Source: Mauremys mutica
Taxonomy: Eukaryota > Chordata > Testudines > Geoemydidae
Direction of reading: 5' to 3'
DNA: 64,000 bases
Assembly (NCBI RefSeq): GCF_020497125.1
Contig: NC_059072.1
Location: 55,090,697-55,154,696, forward strand
Shown here: piece by piece, positions 12,166 through 23,445 of the stretch
Layout: every line of letters begins with the position of its first letter
How positions within the stretch are numbered: position 1 is the first letter of the stretch
The notes under the pieces: generated by a model
Told to the model about the DNA's origin: nothing
Databases searched by the model: none
What the model saw: the letters and a program-made list of their open reading frames with translations, nothing else
Made by a program: the position numbers and the translations under genes

Positions 12166-13623
12166 TTCTTCTTTGAATGATTGCTCATATCGATTCCAAT
12201 TAGGTGTGCCCACACCGCGCGCACTGTTGTCGGAAAGTTTTTCCCCTAGCAACATCCGTTGGATCAGCTGTGGAGCCCCCTGGAGTGGTGCCTTCATGGC
12301 GCTCAGTATATGACCCTGCCGACCTAGTGCTTCCTCAGTTCCTTCTTACTGCCAGTGACAGTCGTTGGAACTGCAGTGACTTGCTTAGCAAGCTCTCCTC
12401 ATTTTCCCTAGCTTTCAGTTTTGTTTAGTGTACAGTTATTCCTAGCCTTGTTAAGTTTAGTTTTACTATTTTCGGTTGTTACAGCAGATAGCTGTTGGGA
12501 GTGGGGGGGGTCTTCCCCTTCACCTCGACCGCATTCCCCATTGGGACTGGGGGTATGCCTAAGTCCCAAGGGTTCAAACCCTGCAAGTCCTGCAACAAAC
12601 CCATGCCAACAGGCAAACCCCACGATGCTTGCTTAAAGTGTCTGGGTGAAGCACACCAAACAGACAAGTGCAGGATTTGTAAGGGGTTTCACCCCAAAAC
12701 AAAAATGGAGTGGATGGCAAATTCACCTCCTCAATGGCCTGGCTCGGGGAGTCCAACAGCACCGGACTCGACAGTCCCCCTTGTGCTGCCAAAGTCAAAG
12801 ATGCAGGCTCCAAAGTCTTTGGCACTGGGTGCTCGTCTCTGGGATGCACCCCACTGGCCGGCTCCAAAGGGGTGAGTCTTGGAGTCAGAGATCCACTTCT
12901 CCCCTGCTTCCGGCACCGGTCCCATTCCCCAGTGCAGCAGTGGCATCATCAAGACAATACAGGCCAATGCAAAGACCATTTGGCAGACCCCAGCCTCCAT
13001 CCCTCCCACCGCAAACGGTGTGGAGTAGAAGTATTTCATCCCATCTAAGGGCTACGAATACACACACCCACAGCCTTGCTCATTGGTGGTGGCTGCAGTA
13101 AATGAAAAGGAGAGGCAGGGACAATAAACCCTACCGCCTAACTCCAAGGATGCCAAACACCTAGATTTATTTGGGCGCAAAGTGGGGGTTGCAACTCAGG
13201 ATTGCCAGCCAGCAGGCAATTCTGAGTAGATACAGCTTCAACTCCTGGAACTCAATGCTCAAGTTTAAGGAGCTAGTGCCAACAGAGTCTAGGGAGGTGT
13301 TTGGAGTGATAGTGGAGGAGGGCAAGGCAGTGGCATGGACCTCTTTACAGGCCTCACTGGACGCTGCGGACTCAGCGGTGTGCACCTTGTCCTCTGGTAT
13401 CGCCATGAGGCGTAGCTCATGGCTGCAGGCCTTAGGACTCCCGCCCGAGGTTCAACAGACCATGCAGGACCTGCCTTTCGATGGACCTGCCTTTCTGTTT
13501 GAGGAGCAGACTGACTTAAGGCTGCATAGCCGAAAGGACTCTAGGGCTACCATGAAATCCTTGGGTATGCATCCCCCAGCAACCCAACATAAACATTTCA
13601 AGCCTCAGCAGCAGCAGCAGTAG
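12166..13623 (+). mobile_element. DIRS retrotransposon fragment: left terminus and gag region
   Basis: The left part (12166-12350) is homologous to the left terminal repeat of the large DIRS at 55640: ttgctcatatcgattcc, ccctagcaacatccgttgg and gccccctggagtgg are shared. Two gag segments follow. Reverse transcriptase, RNase H, recombinase and right terminus are missing. The homology stops at a CAG-rich tract near 13607-13630. Confidence 0.8.
12495..13623 (+). pseudogene. DIRS gag-like protein, two open segments
   Basis: The first segment (12495-12875) has a cysteine/histidine-rich block: PCKSCNK, then DACLKCLGEAHQTDKC and RICKGFHPKTK, which looks like a zinc-binding motif. The second segment (13171-13623) carries SLQASLDAADSA, MRRSSWLQALGLPPEVQ and MQDLPFDG, followed by LHSRKDSRATMKSLGM and a Gln run at the end. 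Both segments have counterparts in the large DIRS copy (KCRICKAFNPRTK at about 56120; SLQALLDVADSA at about 58055). In DIRS elements this first ORF is taken as a Gag-like nucleic-acid-binding protein; that is knowledge of the family. The two segments are out of phase with each other, so it is broken. Confidence 0.75.
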
Positions 13624-13737
13624 CAGTGCTCCTATCCTATCAGGTGGGAAACTGATGCAAGGGACACCACACAAAGTCTTGTGGGGTGGGTGTTTCCTGA
13701 TGCTTTAGAATGGTGGTAGTGGTGTTTTCCTAAGGGC

Positions 13738-13919
13738 TTGTCTACACTGGCACTTTACAGCGCTGCAGCTTTCTCGCTCATGGGTGTGAAAAAACACACC
13801 CCAGAGCACAGCAAGTTTCAGCGCTGTAAAGCGCCAGTGTAGACGGTGCACCAGCAGTGATTGGAGCCGCGCCCCTCATGGCCAGCACTTCAATGTTGCC
13901 AGTGTAAACTAGCCCTAAA
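13738..13919. mobile_element. Harbinger-like MITE with TAA target duplication
   Basis: Starts gggcttgtctacactggc and ends ccagtgtaaactagccc, inverted copies, flanked by taa on both sides. A 3-bp TWA duplication fits PIF/Harbinger. Inner arms (gcgctgcagctttc; cagcgctgtaaagcgcc) also pair. Confidence 0.7.
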
Positions 13920-15794
13920 TTACTGCTGGGGTCTATTTCTGTTTTAATAAAAAGTTTCTTTTGTTGTACACAGACTCAGTGCTTGTGAGTGGGGAAGTAT
14001 TACCTCTTAGAGTGGTGGTTTTTCCGGATCACTCGTGAGGTTCTGTTTTGTATTAATTAAGTGACATTGAACCTGGCCCTTGTTGCTGCCAGCTCCGCCT
14101 GGCAGAAGGGTTACATAGGTGATATGAAGGTGAAAAAGAATGCTGGAGACTTTCCCCTATCTTCTTATTTCCATGCTTTTAAGACTTTGCGTGAGCCCTG
14201 AGGCAAGCTTAACTGACTCAAACTGTGATTTTTGTTAATGTTATATTATTTATCTGTAATCCATTATAATGTATGAAAGTGGTAGGAAAAATCATTTCCA
14301 CTTTCCACTTAATGAAAGTGCATGATTAGGGTCCAGTTTTGCAAACACTTATACCTATGAAGCACTTTACCCAACTGAATAGTCCCATCTAGTTCAGGCC
14401 TGAATTCTATGCAAGAGATAAAATTTTGGAGAAGTCTGAAATCTAAAGTCTCTTCTCTCAACTGCTGAGACCTCTGCGTTACATAGTTACGGTAATTAAC
14501 CACAGAGTAGTTTTGAAGACAAACAGCACCCTGGATATTAATTCAACTATTTAATTTGATTAATGTAAAGTTGTCTACTTGAAAACTTACCTACCTTGTT
14601 TCCTGGTAGAATTTCATTCCTGTATTTTTCCCTTTTGCAAAAAGAGGAACCAATGAATTTTCCTTATCATCACACCCTGAGGCAGGCATGAAACAGAGGA
14701 CAAACTGTTTTATGGTAAGGCTGAAGAATAGTATTAAGAGGGTTAAAGGCATGAGGTCAGATGGTTCACTTTCAAATGCAGAGACTGGCCAAATTTCCCT
14801 GGTGGCGTGGCCTTTTTACCATAGTTCCATGTCAGTGACTGAGCCCAACAAGTGTCAGAATGAATTCAAATAGCAGAACTGATTGTCAAGAATGATTTAT
14901 GCACTTCTGCCTCTCCTCAGGTGTGGAATGTTTGTTTAGATTTTGTCCTGCCATTTCGAACTGGCATCAGGCATTTCTCATTTTATAGGAAGTCTCTGTT
15001 TTTTCAGTTGCTTTTCAATTGCACCAACAGTTTTGCATTAGAGCATTCTATTTTGTTAACTAAACCACAATAAAAGTTTCAAGGAACGGGTCCCTTTTAA
15101 AGAATACATCTGTCTTCAGCAGTATGAAAGTTGAATGCCCCAAATTTTGAACTGTCCAGATTTTTTAATATGAAAAATTAATACCGTAGTACCCTTTTCA
15201 AAAAACAACCTTTGTTCTGGTTCCTGGTCCAGATTTTTCAGTCGTCCTCTGCATAATTATCCAATCCCAGGCCTCAGACCCTCTGAACTTTCAGGTGTTC
15301 AAAATCCTGATGTGAAAGTGCTGTGGCTCTTGCCTGGCTCTAGTTTACATTGGGGTTTGTATTTTTGTAATATCACATTTTCATCATCGTCTTTTGCTTC
15401 CTGCCAAAGGAAGCTCCTGACGTTAGTGTAAACAAATGCTAGCAGGAAGGCACCCCTGTAATATGGCAAGCATGCTGTCCGAAAAAATTTCTGTATAGTC
15501 TAATTATAGACCCTAAACTTCATGGTGATCCTAGTAAAATGGAACCTGGATAAAAATCACCACTGGTTCGGGGGGTGGGGGGAGTTGACTTTGCAAGACA
15601 TTGTCTCTCAGTTTATCACTGATAATAGCAACATTCGCTTTAGCCAGCTATTGCTAGAAGGTTACTTTACAACACACACATAGAAATGATATTACCCTGC
15701 ATGAGATAATCCTGTGTTTGTAATTCATACATTGTCCTGGCAGAGGCATTTATATGCACTTATAAATTAAGCACGTTTAAGCATTTATATCCCC
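13920..15794. other. unique intronic DNA with the source arm of an inverted copy
   Basis: No gene or clear repeat except the 70-bp segment at 14564-14633 that reappears inverted at 15844-15913. The small fold-back-like words near 14325-14402 are weak. Confidence 0.5.
14564..14633 (+). repeat. 70-bp segment, source-side arm of a perfect inverted repeat
   Basis: Every one of 70 bases matches the reverse complement of 15844-15913. Identity ends abruptly on both sides. Not recognised as a known transposon end. Confidence 0.95.
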
Positions 15795-15843
15795 ATATAT
15801 ATAGTACTGAACTATAGGGAAAAACTATAGGGAAACTATATAT

Positions 15844-15913
15844 AGGGAAAAATACAGGAATGAAATTCTACCAGGAAACAAGGTAGGTAAGTTTTCAAGT
15901 AGACAACTTTACA
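15844..15913 (-). repeat. 70-bp inverted copy inside a 105-bp insertion
   Basis: Perfect reverse complement of 14564-14633. It lies inside 15812-15916, which is bounded by two identical 17-bp direct repeats ending in tagtactgaa (15795-15811 and 15917-15933). The left part of the insertion is three reiterations of a tatagggaaa word. See findings. Confidence 0.95.
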
Positions 15914-16239
15914 GTTATATATATAGTACTGAAAAAAAATAATGTCCTATTGTCCTTATTTCATTTGTATCTACTTCTTCCTTCATGAAGTTTCTATTAA
16001 TACAGTTAGGAAGCATCACATGATCCAAAAGCTTTTTTTTAAAAACAGGTATTCAAAATATGGAATTTCCCATTTTGTTGCTACCATAAGTGTGTTGTCG
16101 TTAAAGGATTGTCAGTTTCTAGGCTGTACACAATATTTTCCATTCCTTTTTAATTTGCATTTATTTATAATTTGTCGTCTAGGTACTCAGCACAGAGATC
16201 TAGTTATTGCTTATATTGCAGAAACCTCAACTGAAATGT

Positions 16240-16340
16240 GGGTCTTGTTCTGCTAGGTGCTTGACATCCGCAAAGTAAGAGACAGTGTCTGCCCCTAAGA
16301 GCTTACATTCTAAATAAGTCAGACAGACAAGGGGTGGGAG
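16240..16340. repeat. ancient interspersed repeat fragment
   Basis: Contains gtctgcccctaagagcttac attcta, a phrase shared by an old amniote interspersed repeat. Family not assigned with certainty. Confidence 0.4.
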
Positions 16341-16942
16341 AAACAAAGAGTCAGATGCAGTATTTTTTCAGTGTTTTAATCTGCTCTTGCTGCTTTTACT
16401 GAAGAGTAATCAAAAGTCTGTAAAATCATCACATTACATATGAAGGGATAAATCTCTTGTACAGTGCAGTAGGAATTATTTTATTCCTAATGCTAATGGG
16501 AGTTTTCTACTCTATATGCTAAATTCTGGCCCTCTGATGCCAGTATGCAACTCCTATTGAAATCAACAGGAGCCACCCACATACATGCACAGGAAAAATT
16601 TGTCACTGAATAGATAGTATGGAGACTATTCAAAATAATTCAATATACTACAAGCATATAATATGGATCTGTCTCACACAATGTGTCAGCTAGACCTACT
16701 GCCCAGTGTTGCCCACCAATACCGCACTTCTCAGATTTGGGGAGCCAGCCAGCAGCTGAAACATCCCTTCAATACAACCCTGCTATACACACAGAATTGT
16801 CTGAGAAAGGAAACTCAGTAGGATTGCACAATCCTACTAATTCACCTCTCTTTGTAGCTGACTCCTGTGTAGAGCGTGTATTGCACAAAGTAGCTGACTA
16901 CTTTGTTTCCTCCTGCACCCAGTGCGGAAGTATTTTGCATAT

Positions 16943-18095
16943 ACAGCAGATAGGGTTGTCAAAACCAAATCACATAAAACCGAACACCCTTGCCTTGCCC
17001 CTTCTCCAAGGCCCTGCCCCCACTCACTCCATCCCCCATCTCTCCGTTGCTAACTCTCCCTGACCCTCACTCACTTTAACTGGGCTGGGGAAGGGGGTTG
17101 GGGAGCAGGAAGGGGTGAGGGCTCTGGCTGGGGGTACAGGCACGGGGCCAGGGATGAGGTGTTTGGATTGCAGGAGGGGGCTTCGGGCTGGGGCCGCGGG
17201 GTTCGGTGTGCCGGGGGGTCTCAGGGCTGGGGCCGAGAGGTTGGGGTGTGGGAGGGGGTGCAGGCTCTGGCTGGGGGTGTGGGCTCTGGGGTGAGGCTGG
17301 GGATGATGGGTTTGGGTTGCAGGAGGTGGTTCAGGGCTGGGGCAGGGGGTTGGGGTGTGGGAGGGGGTGCAGGCTCTGGCTGGGGGTGTGGGCTCTGGGG
17401 TGAGGCTGGGGATGATGGGTTTGGGTTGCAGGAGGTGGTTCAGGGCTGGGGCAGGGGGTTGGGGTGTGGGAGGGGGTGCAGGCTCTGGCTGGGGGTGTGG
17501 GCTCTGGGGTGAGGCTGGGGATGAGGGGTTTGGGGTGCAGGAGGTGGTTCAGTGCTGGGGCAGGGGTTTGGGGTGCAGGAGGGGGTGCAGGCTCTGGCTG
17601 GGGGTGCAGGCTCTGGGGTGAGGCTTGGGATGAGGGGTTTGGGGTGCAGGAGGTGGTTCAGGGCTGGGGCAGGGGGTTGGAGTGTGGGAGGGAGTTCAGG
17701 GTGCAGGCTCCAGCCAGGTGGCACTTATCTCAGGCAGCTCCCGGAAGAAGCTAGCATATCTGGCTCCTAGGTGGAGGGGCCAGGGGGCTTTGTGCGCTGC
17801 CCACATCCACAGACACTGCCCCACAGGTCCCTTTGGCCACAGTTCCTGGCCAATTGGAGCTGGTGCTTGGGGCAGGGGCAGCGCGCGGCGCCTCCCTGGT
17901 TGCCTCTGCACCTAGGGGCCGGAGGGACATGCTGGCTGCTTCCGGAAGCCGTGTGGAGCCAGGGCAGGCAGGGAGCCTGCTTTAGCCGCAGTGCGCCGCC
18001 AACTGGACTTTTAGTGGCCCGGTCAAGCCACCAGGGTCCCTTTTCCACTGGGCATTCCAGTAAAAAATCATATGCCTGGCAACTGTAACAGCAGA
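16943..18095. mobile_element. complete hAT-like element carrying a 109-bp minisatellite
   Basis: Element 16951-18087 is flanked by perfect 8-bp duplications acagcaga (16943-16950 and 18088-18095). Ends are tagggttgtca and the inverted tggcaactgta. About 110 bp of C-rich sequence leads into the G-rich minisatellite, then a GC-rich unique right part (17700-18060). Non-coding: the glycine-rich readings are by-products of the repeats. Confidence 0.9.
17099..17700 (+). repeat. 109-bp G-rich minisatellite
   Basis: The landmark ttggggtg/ttggagtg recurs at 17241, 17350, 17459, 17568 and 17677, exactly 109 bp apart, with a more diverged unit to the left. The + strand has many runs of four or more G, so G-quadruplexes can form on the non-template strand of the PDZRN4 transcription unit. 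Confidence 0.92.
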
Positions 18096-18176
18096 TACGG
18101 AGGGAAGGTTCCTTGTGCAGGTCTTTTAAGTGTAAAGTACTATCGCTTTGCAGCTGCTGACCCTTCAGAGACTAAA

Positions 18177-18342
18177 ACGAAGGAAAAAGGAATAAAAGGA
18201 ACAAGGGAAGGAAAGGAAAACGACAGATGTTCTAAAGGGGGAGAGAGAAACGGAGGCAAAAAAATATGGAGAGAAAAAATGGGGGGAAGAGAGAGGTGGA
18301 GAGAGCAGAAAGGAGGGGAACAAACAAGGATGAAGAACTGAC
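18177..18342 (+). repeat. polypurine tract
   Basis: About 165 bp almost entirely A and G on the + strand (ggaaaaaggaa, gggggagagagaaacgg, gaggtggagagagcag). Lies just right of the hAT-like element. Confidence 0.8.
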
Positions 18343-19440
18343 ATTGAAAGGACAGAAATAATAGCTGTCATCAACTGTATAAGCTGGGCAGGAACCTTGA
18401 TTCTTATTTGTAAAGGCTTGTGCACAGCAGTGCTGCTGTATAAATAACAATCATGTTGCTCACACTGGTGCCATGCCTCACTTTTTCCCCCATGGAGAAT
18501 TATGTGAAGCACTAAAGGTTAGAGGTGAACAAGTAACTTGTGTCCCTTGGTAGTCCAATAGGCTGTCACCCAAAAAACCAAAAAGTGTTTCATGTTACTA
18601 AGTAATCTTTAAAAAGGGTTGGGAGGTTTTAATAGGGGAGGTATCTGTAATGGGGGAGGTCTGAGCTTTCATTGATATTTCTTTGTGTTCTTGGGGCAGA
18701 GATGAAATTTGTTCCCAACCTTGCATGGAGGCATTCACTGTAGGAATCTTGAGGGTTAAGAATTAAGGCCTTCAGCACCTAAACGTGCTTAATTTTAGGA
18801 AAGCAAGTAGTCCTTGAAGTTCCATTTTCCCCCTTTTTACAAAGAGATAAAACAAAGAATTGTCCTTGCTATGGTCCAGGAAGCAGGACGAGGACAAAGC
18901 TAAATTAAGCACCTATGTAAGTGATTGTGGGATTGGGGCTCAAGACTTACACTGTAAATACATCTGAGTTTGCCAACTAGAATTTTGAAGATGCACAAAC
19001 TTGTCAAAAGTTTAAAAGGGTTTTTTCTAACCATGACCACATCAGTGTAAGAAAAACCACTGGGCCTCATTCCCTTCTCACTCCTCCCAGGAGTGACTCC
19101 ACACAAGGCAATGCAATTACACTGGTGTGAGAGATCCAGTATGTGAAGAAAACCAAAAGTGTCCTTTTAAGATTTATTTAGAGGCAGGAGAAAACCATTT
19201 TTCCCTTTACCTTTTCATCTGACACTTAAAAAAGCAATGCAAGAAAAACCCCATGTGTAGTTAACATAAAAAGGTCTGTCGTCATTCTCCCAAAAAAGGA
19301 AAGAAAAACCCACTGTCTGGATGCTATTTTATCCTTAGTTCAGCTTGATGTGGTTAGGAGTGGTACCAGCACATATGGCATGATTAAATGTGTGGCAGTA
19401 CCCACTGCTCCAGCACTCCTGGGACAGGGACAAGGGGATG
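18343..19440. other. unique intronic DNA, nothing recognised
   Basis: No coding or repeat signature that I can support. Confidence 0.4.
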
Positions 19441-19445
19441 AATAT

Positions 19446-19728
19446 GGACCTGTCTTCACTGTTGAAAAAGGTGCTTTTTCTTTAATCGTGGGTTAACTAA
19501 CATGCACCAACTATCCTGAGGCAAAAACACAATGAAGACCAGGCACTTCACCATGAAGTAAACTTGGCTGAAGGGGTGTAGGGCTGTTTACCTTGTGGTA
19601 AAATTACAGTGCCTGGTCTTCGTTATGTTTTTACCTCAGAATAGCTCACGTGTTTGAGTTACCCCAAGGTAAAAAAAAAACCAACAAAACCACACACTTT
19701 TTTTTTAGAGGTAAAGACAAGCCCTTAG
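19446..19728. mobile_element. palindromic MITE
   Basis: Ends gacctgtcttcactgtt and gtaaagacaagccctta are partly complementary. Strong inner arms: gaggcaaaaacacaatgaag accaggcact pairs with agtgcctggtcttcgttatg tttttacctc. Non-coding. Confidence 0.65.
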
Positions 19729-19729
19729 G

Positions 19730-21310
19730 AAAGATGTGGTAGCATTAACTCCACACTATGTTGCTGCTGTTAGATTTAGCATATATTCTTTACACAGTGA
19801 GTATGACATTCCAGGGTGCAATCCAGACCAGTGAGGGCTGTGTCAGCCTTGCCCTTCAACTTGGGGTGCCTCACAATGCTTTGCTGCTGTAGCTCCCAAC
19901 CCGGGCCTCTCACAAACAGCCAGACAGCATTCAGATCACACACCCTGAGTGTCTATGTATAGCTGCAGCCTGCCAACAATACTTCACTCACACTCTGGTT
20001 TCCACCAGCCATGGTGGCATAATAGTTGGGCCTTGTGCCAAGAGATTATACCCAGCTGCTTCCACTCCCTACACCATCTATCCTGCAAAGCTGGCAAGAG
20101 CTATCTGGAGAATTGTGCGAGTTTTATTTCCCTCTGTGCTACCTTAGATTGATATTTTTTTTTAAATTGGCCTCATGCTTAACTGCAGTCCATAAATGGA
20201 GAATTTTAATAATGTGCCAACAGCAGCAGTTTGGAGTATCTTATAGAGTAAAAGGTCACTGTGCCCATAAGTTATCCTATCATTTGATCAGTGAACTCTT
20301 TTCCAAAGACTTTAAGTCTCATTATTCACTGCTTATAAAGTCACTTGAGATATAAAAAGTCTTTTTATAGTAATGAAAGAACTCCCACAATTAGCCAGAA
20401 GGCAACCATCCATCTTTTTAAAGTGCTCAGTTTGGAGGAGACCAGGAGTTTCAGGCGTACATAAAGGAATGAATTGTTATGACAGTGATAAGTGTAATGT
20501 TCGTATGGCGATGCCAGTCTTTTCTGTATAACTCCTGGAGGTTTGGTTTTTTTTTTTTCTTTTAAAGGAGAGAATTTTTAAGAGGGGTTTGATTACACAC
20601 AAAGATTCAAGTAATGATATAAGTCATTTTTGGAATTATGGAATCAGCCTCTTTCATTGTTCTTCAAATTAGTGACATATTTTAATCATCTACAGTTCAT
20701 GATCTCATAAAAGTTTAATAGCAGCTACCAATTTAGGTGCCTGTTCTCTAAGAAAACTCTTACATGTCCTGGAACAGAAATTGAGGAGTAATTTTATGGC
20801 TGAGCAGAGAAGCGATGAAGTTTATAAAGGAATGGTGTATTGGATGGGGATGGAATGATTTAAGGGCCAAATTGATTTGTTCTGAACACAAACACTGTCC
20901 TTTGAATATGTTCCTTTTCTTATCATAGAAGGGCTGTGGTATATGGCAGATCTCATGAGAGCTTTATACAGTATTCTATGTACAAGCAGAAAAAAAGTAA
21001 TTTCTTAAAATTTGCAATAATTAACCTAATCAACAGCAGTCTAATTATACCAAGGGGTAACTTCATGTATTTTATGCATGCCACAGCTAGTTTAATCCAT
21101 ATTGCCCTCAGGCAGAATCATAATATCATCAAAAAACCTGTTTGTCAATATCAAAAGCAATTTACATAGTAAATACACTCCAGCCTGGTCACATCGCCAT
21201 CTGGGAAAGCCTAGCATTTGGATTACGTCGGTAAGTGTTCAACACAGGCTTTACAAGCATTCAGATTATCTTGCTGTCCGGATTGTATGGGGCCAGCATG
21301 ATGGTATTCC
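19730..21310. other. unique intronic DNA, nothing recognised
   Basis: Non-coding and AT-rich; no repeat family recognised. Confidence 0.4.
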
Positions 21311-21311
21311 C

Positions 21312-21392
21312 ACAGTGTCTTGCGGCCCGTCAGCGGATTACCCTGACAGGCTGCCTGCAGCCTACAGGCCGCTGGTTGCCCACCACTGGTTT
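21312..21392. mobile_element. hAT-like element end
   Basis: Contains cagtgtcttgcggcccgtca and ends ctggttgcccaccactgg, the right end shared with the GC-rich hAT-like family also seen at position 600. The left part is lost or too diverged. Confidence 0.5.
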
Positions 21393-22096
21393 ATACAATG
21401 CCACTTTGAAAAATGATTTGAGCAGGCACAGATTTTCCCCTGTATGGATGCAACAAAACATGAATAAAATATTTTTTCTGAAATCTTTTTGAAGACTAAG
21501 TTACTAGTAACTAAACTGTGTTACTGTGGCCAAGGAGATTCAAATCTAAGTGTCTAGATGGCTCGGGATATTGGTACTGGAATACAGCACCTTTCACCAC
21601 AAGACTATTGTTACTTCCAATCCAGCCCAATTCAGTAAGTTGTTACTGGCTGTCTGATCTATGTGAAATGAATTAATGTTCTCATTCCATTTGCTAGCAG
21701 GCGGGTGTATATGTTCAGCAGCAGACTCAGCAGAGAGGCCATAGATGTAATGAGCAGGGACACTAAACAACTCTTTCACTCCTAGAGAAGGTCTTGTCTT
21801 GTTCATGTTTGACTCATAGTGATGAGGCATTGTGAGTAAGCTTGTTCAGCAGTTATTTACTTAGGTACATTTATGGCCTTCATCAACATAGTGTCTGATC
21901 ACCCCTTAAGCAGCAATAACAATTGCAAAAATAAATCCTCTACTTCCCTTCTTGAAGGAGTAGACACACAAATAAGTAATCTAAAAAGTTTTCAGGTGAG
22001 TGTATTTAAGTAGGTCTGATAGATTGTATATAGGGATGTGAAAAGCTAATAAGGGAAAGCTAATTTGAAATATGGTGTTTGCATTTCCTTCTAAAT

Positions 22097-22473
22097 ACTG
22101 TGAGCACAGGCGCCAACTTTCCTTGGCGCTGGTGGGCGCTCAGGCCCCCCGGCCCCGCCCTGACTCCGCCCCCTCCCTGCCCCTATTGTACCCCTCCCCA
22201 AATCCCCACCTCGGCCCTACCTCTTCCCCAAGCGTTCCACGTTCCTCCTCCTTCCCCACCCTCCCACCGCTTGCCACGCAAAACAGGTATTTCATGGCGC
22301 AAGCTTTGAGAGGGAGGAGGGAGAAGCATGACTTGGCAGCACGCTCGGGGAGGACGCGGAGGTGAGCAGGGGTGGGGCGGGGAGCTGCCAGTGGGTGCAG
22401 AGCACCCACCAATTTTTCCCTGTGTGTGCTGCATCTCCAGAGCACCCACGGAGTCAGCGCCTGTGACTGTGAG
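22097..22473. mobile_element. complete 361-bp hAT-like MITE
   Basis: Element 22105-22465 flanked by perfect 8-bp duplications actgtgag (22097-22104, 22466-22473). Ends cacaggcgccaac and the inverted gtcagcgcctgtg. C-rich left half, G-rich centre with gggtgcagagcacccaccaa near the right. Overlapping proline-rich readings are composition artefacts. Confidence 0.88.
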
Positions 22474-22479
22474 GTCCAT

Positions 22480-22920
22480 GGCCATTCTTGTCTCTTGTGA
22501 GAATGAGTTCTGTTACCTCGGTCCTGTTCTCTTGAAAGTTCTGTCTCTGGTGTTCTTGAAGCTGAGCCTATTTTTGTGGTCTCTCAGTCAAACGCACCCA
22601 GTCTGTTTCTCTTTCACCACATGTACATTTAATCCTCTGTTTCCAAACAGGACAAGGCATAGCACAGATATACAGCAGGAGGAGGTTTACACACAGCTTC
22701 TCTCCCCCAGCTCACCCTCTGAGCTCTCCATGACTTCCTGAACCTCCCAAATAAGCCAATTGTCTCATTAGCTCAGCAATTACCATCCAGGTGTCAGTTC
22801 TCCCCCCTCCTCCAACAGAAACTGTTTAATTGCTTCCACTGAAGCCTGCAGCCTTCTCTGTGCTGCTACAACCTCGGTGATCTGAGTGCTACAACTAACA
22901 CTGTCTTACCCTCCTATTAG
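22480..22920. other. no gene seen
   Basis: Mixed composition; the open reading 22328-22741 runs out of the MITE into this DNA and has no family feature. Confidence 0.4.
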
Positions 22921-23445
22921 CTAGACAAAGTGGGCGTGGTAATATCTTTGATTGGACCAACTTTCGTGGGTGAGAGACAGACACAAGCTTTCGAGCTACA
23001 CAGAGCTCTTCTTCACGTCTGGGACCATTCAAGGTGAAGTGGCCTGTTAACACTCCTGTAGCCATTGGATAAAAAGCGGAAGTTAGTGGGTTATAGATTG
23101 TTGTAATAAACCGTAAATCCAGTGTCTTGCAAAGGTGTAAATTTAAGTTCCCAGGTTCATCTTTTGAAAGTGTTCAGATTTCCTTCGAGAATGAGGACTG
23201 CTAGGTCAGACATATCAGTGAGCACTTTGTGAAAAATGTTCACCCACAGGTAATATGGTGTTTTTGTCTTTTATCATTTTCCTGCGTGTGTTCATTCGAG
23301 AATATAGTGATTGCCTGGTTTCGTCCAGATAGTTTGTTTTTGGGGCGTTTACTGCACTGGATGAGGTGGACCACATGTTGTGATAGGCACATGTAGGACC
23401 CGTGGATCCTGAAAAGTTGTTTTGTGGGGGTGTTGAACAACCCAC
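22921..23445 (-). pseudogene. Penelope-like retroelement remnant with GIY-YIG endonuclease
   Basis: On the minus strand, upstream to downstream, 23440-23240 reads INTP-like start, RIHGSYMCLSQHVVHLIQC, then KNKLSGRNQAI. It matches the GIY-YIG type endonuclease at the C-terminus of Penelope-like elements, where an intact copy has a YLIQC...YVGET pattern and a conserved Arg. The YVGET part is damaged here by a frameshift: the overlapping reading at 23215-23445 recovers NYLDETRQSLYSRMNTRRKM and PVGEHFSQSAH. The rest toward 22921 is 3' region with accaactttcgtgggtgaga and aagctttcgagctacacaga, phrases common in this repeat. The reverse transcriptase domain is missing. Confidence 0.72.

Noticed and set aside
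17159..17770. Glycine-rich and proline-rich readings
   Set aside because: All are translations of the 109-bp minisatellite in different frames.
22072..22445. Overlapping proline-rich readings on both strands
   Set aside because: They coincide with a 361-bp hAT-like element with perfect target duplication.
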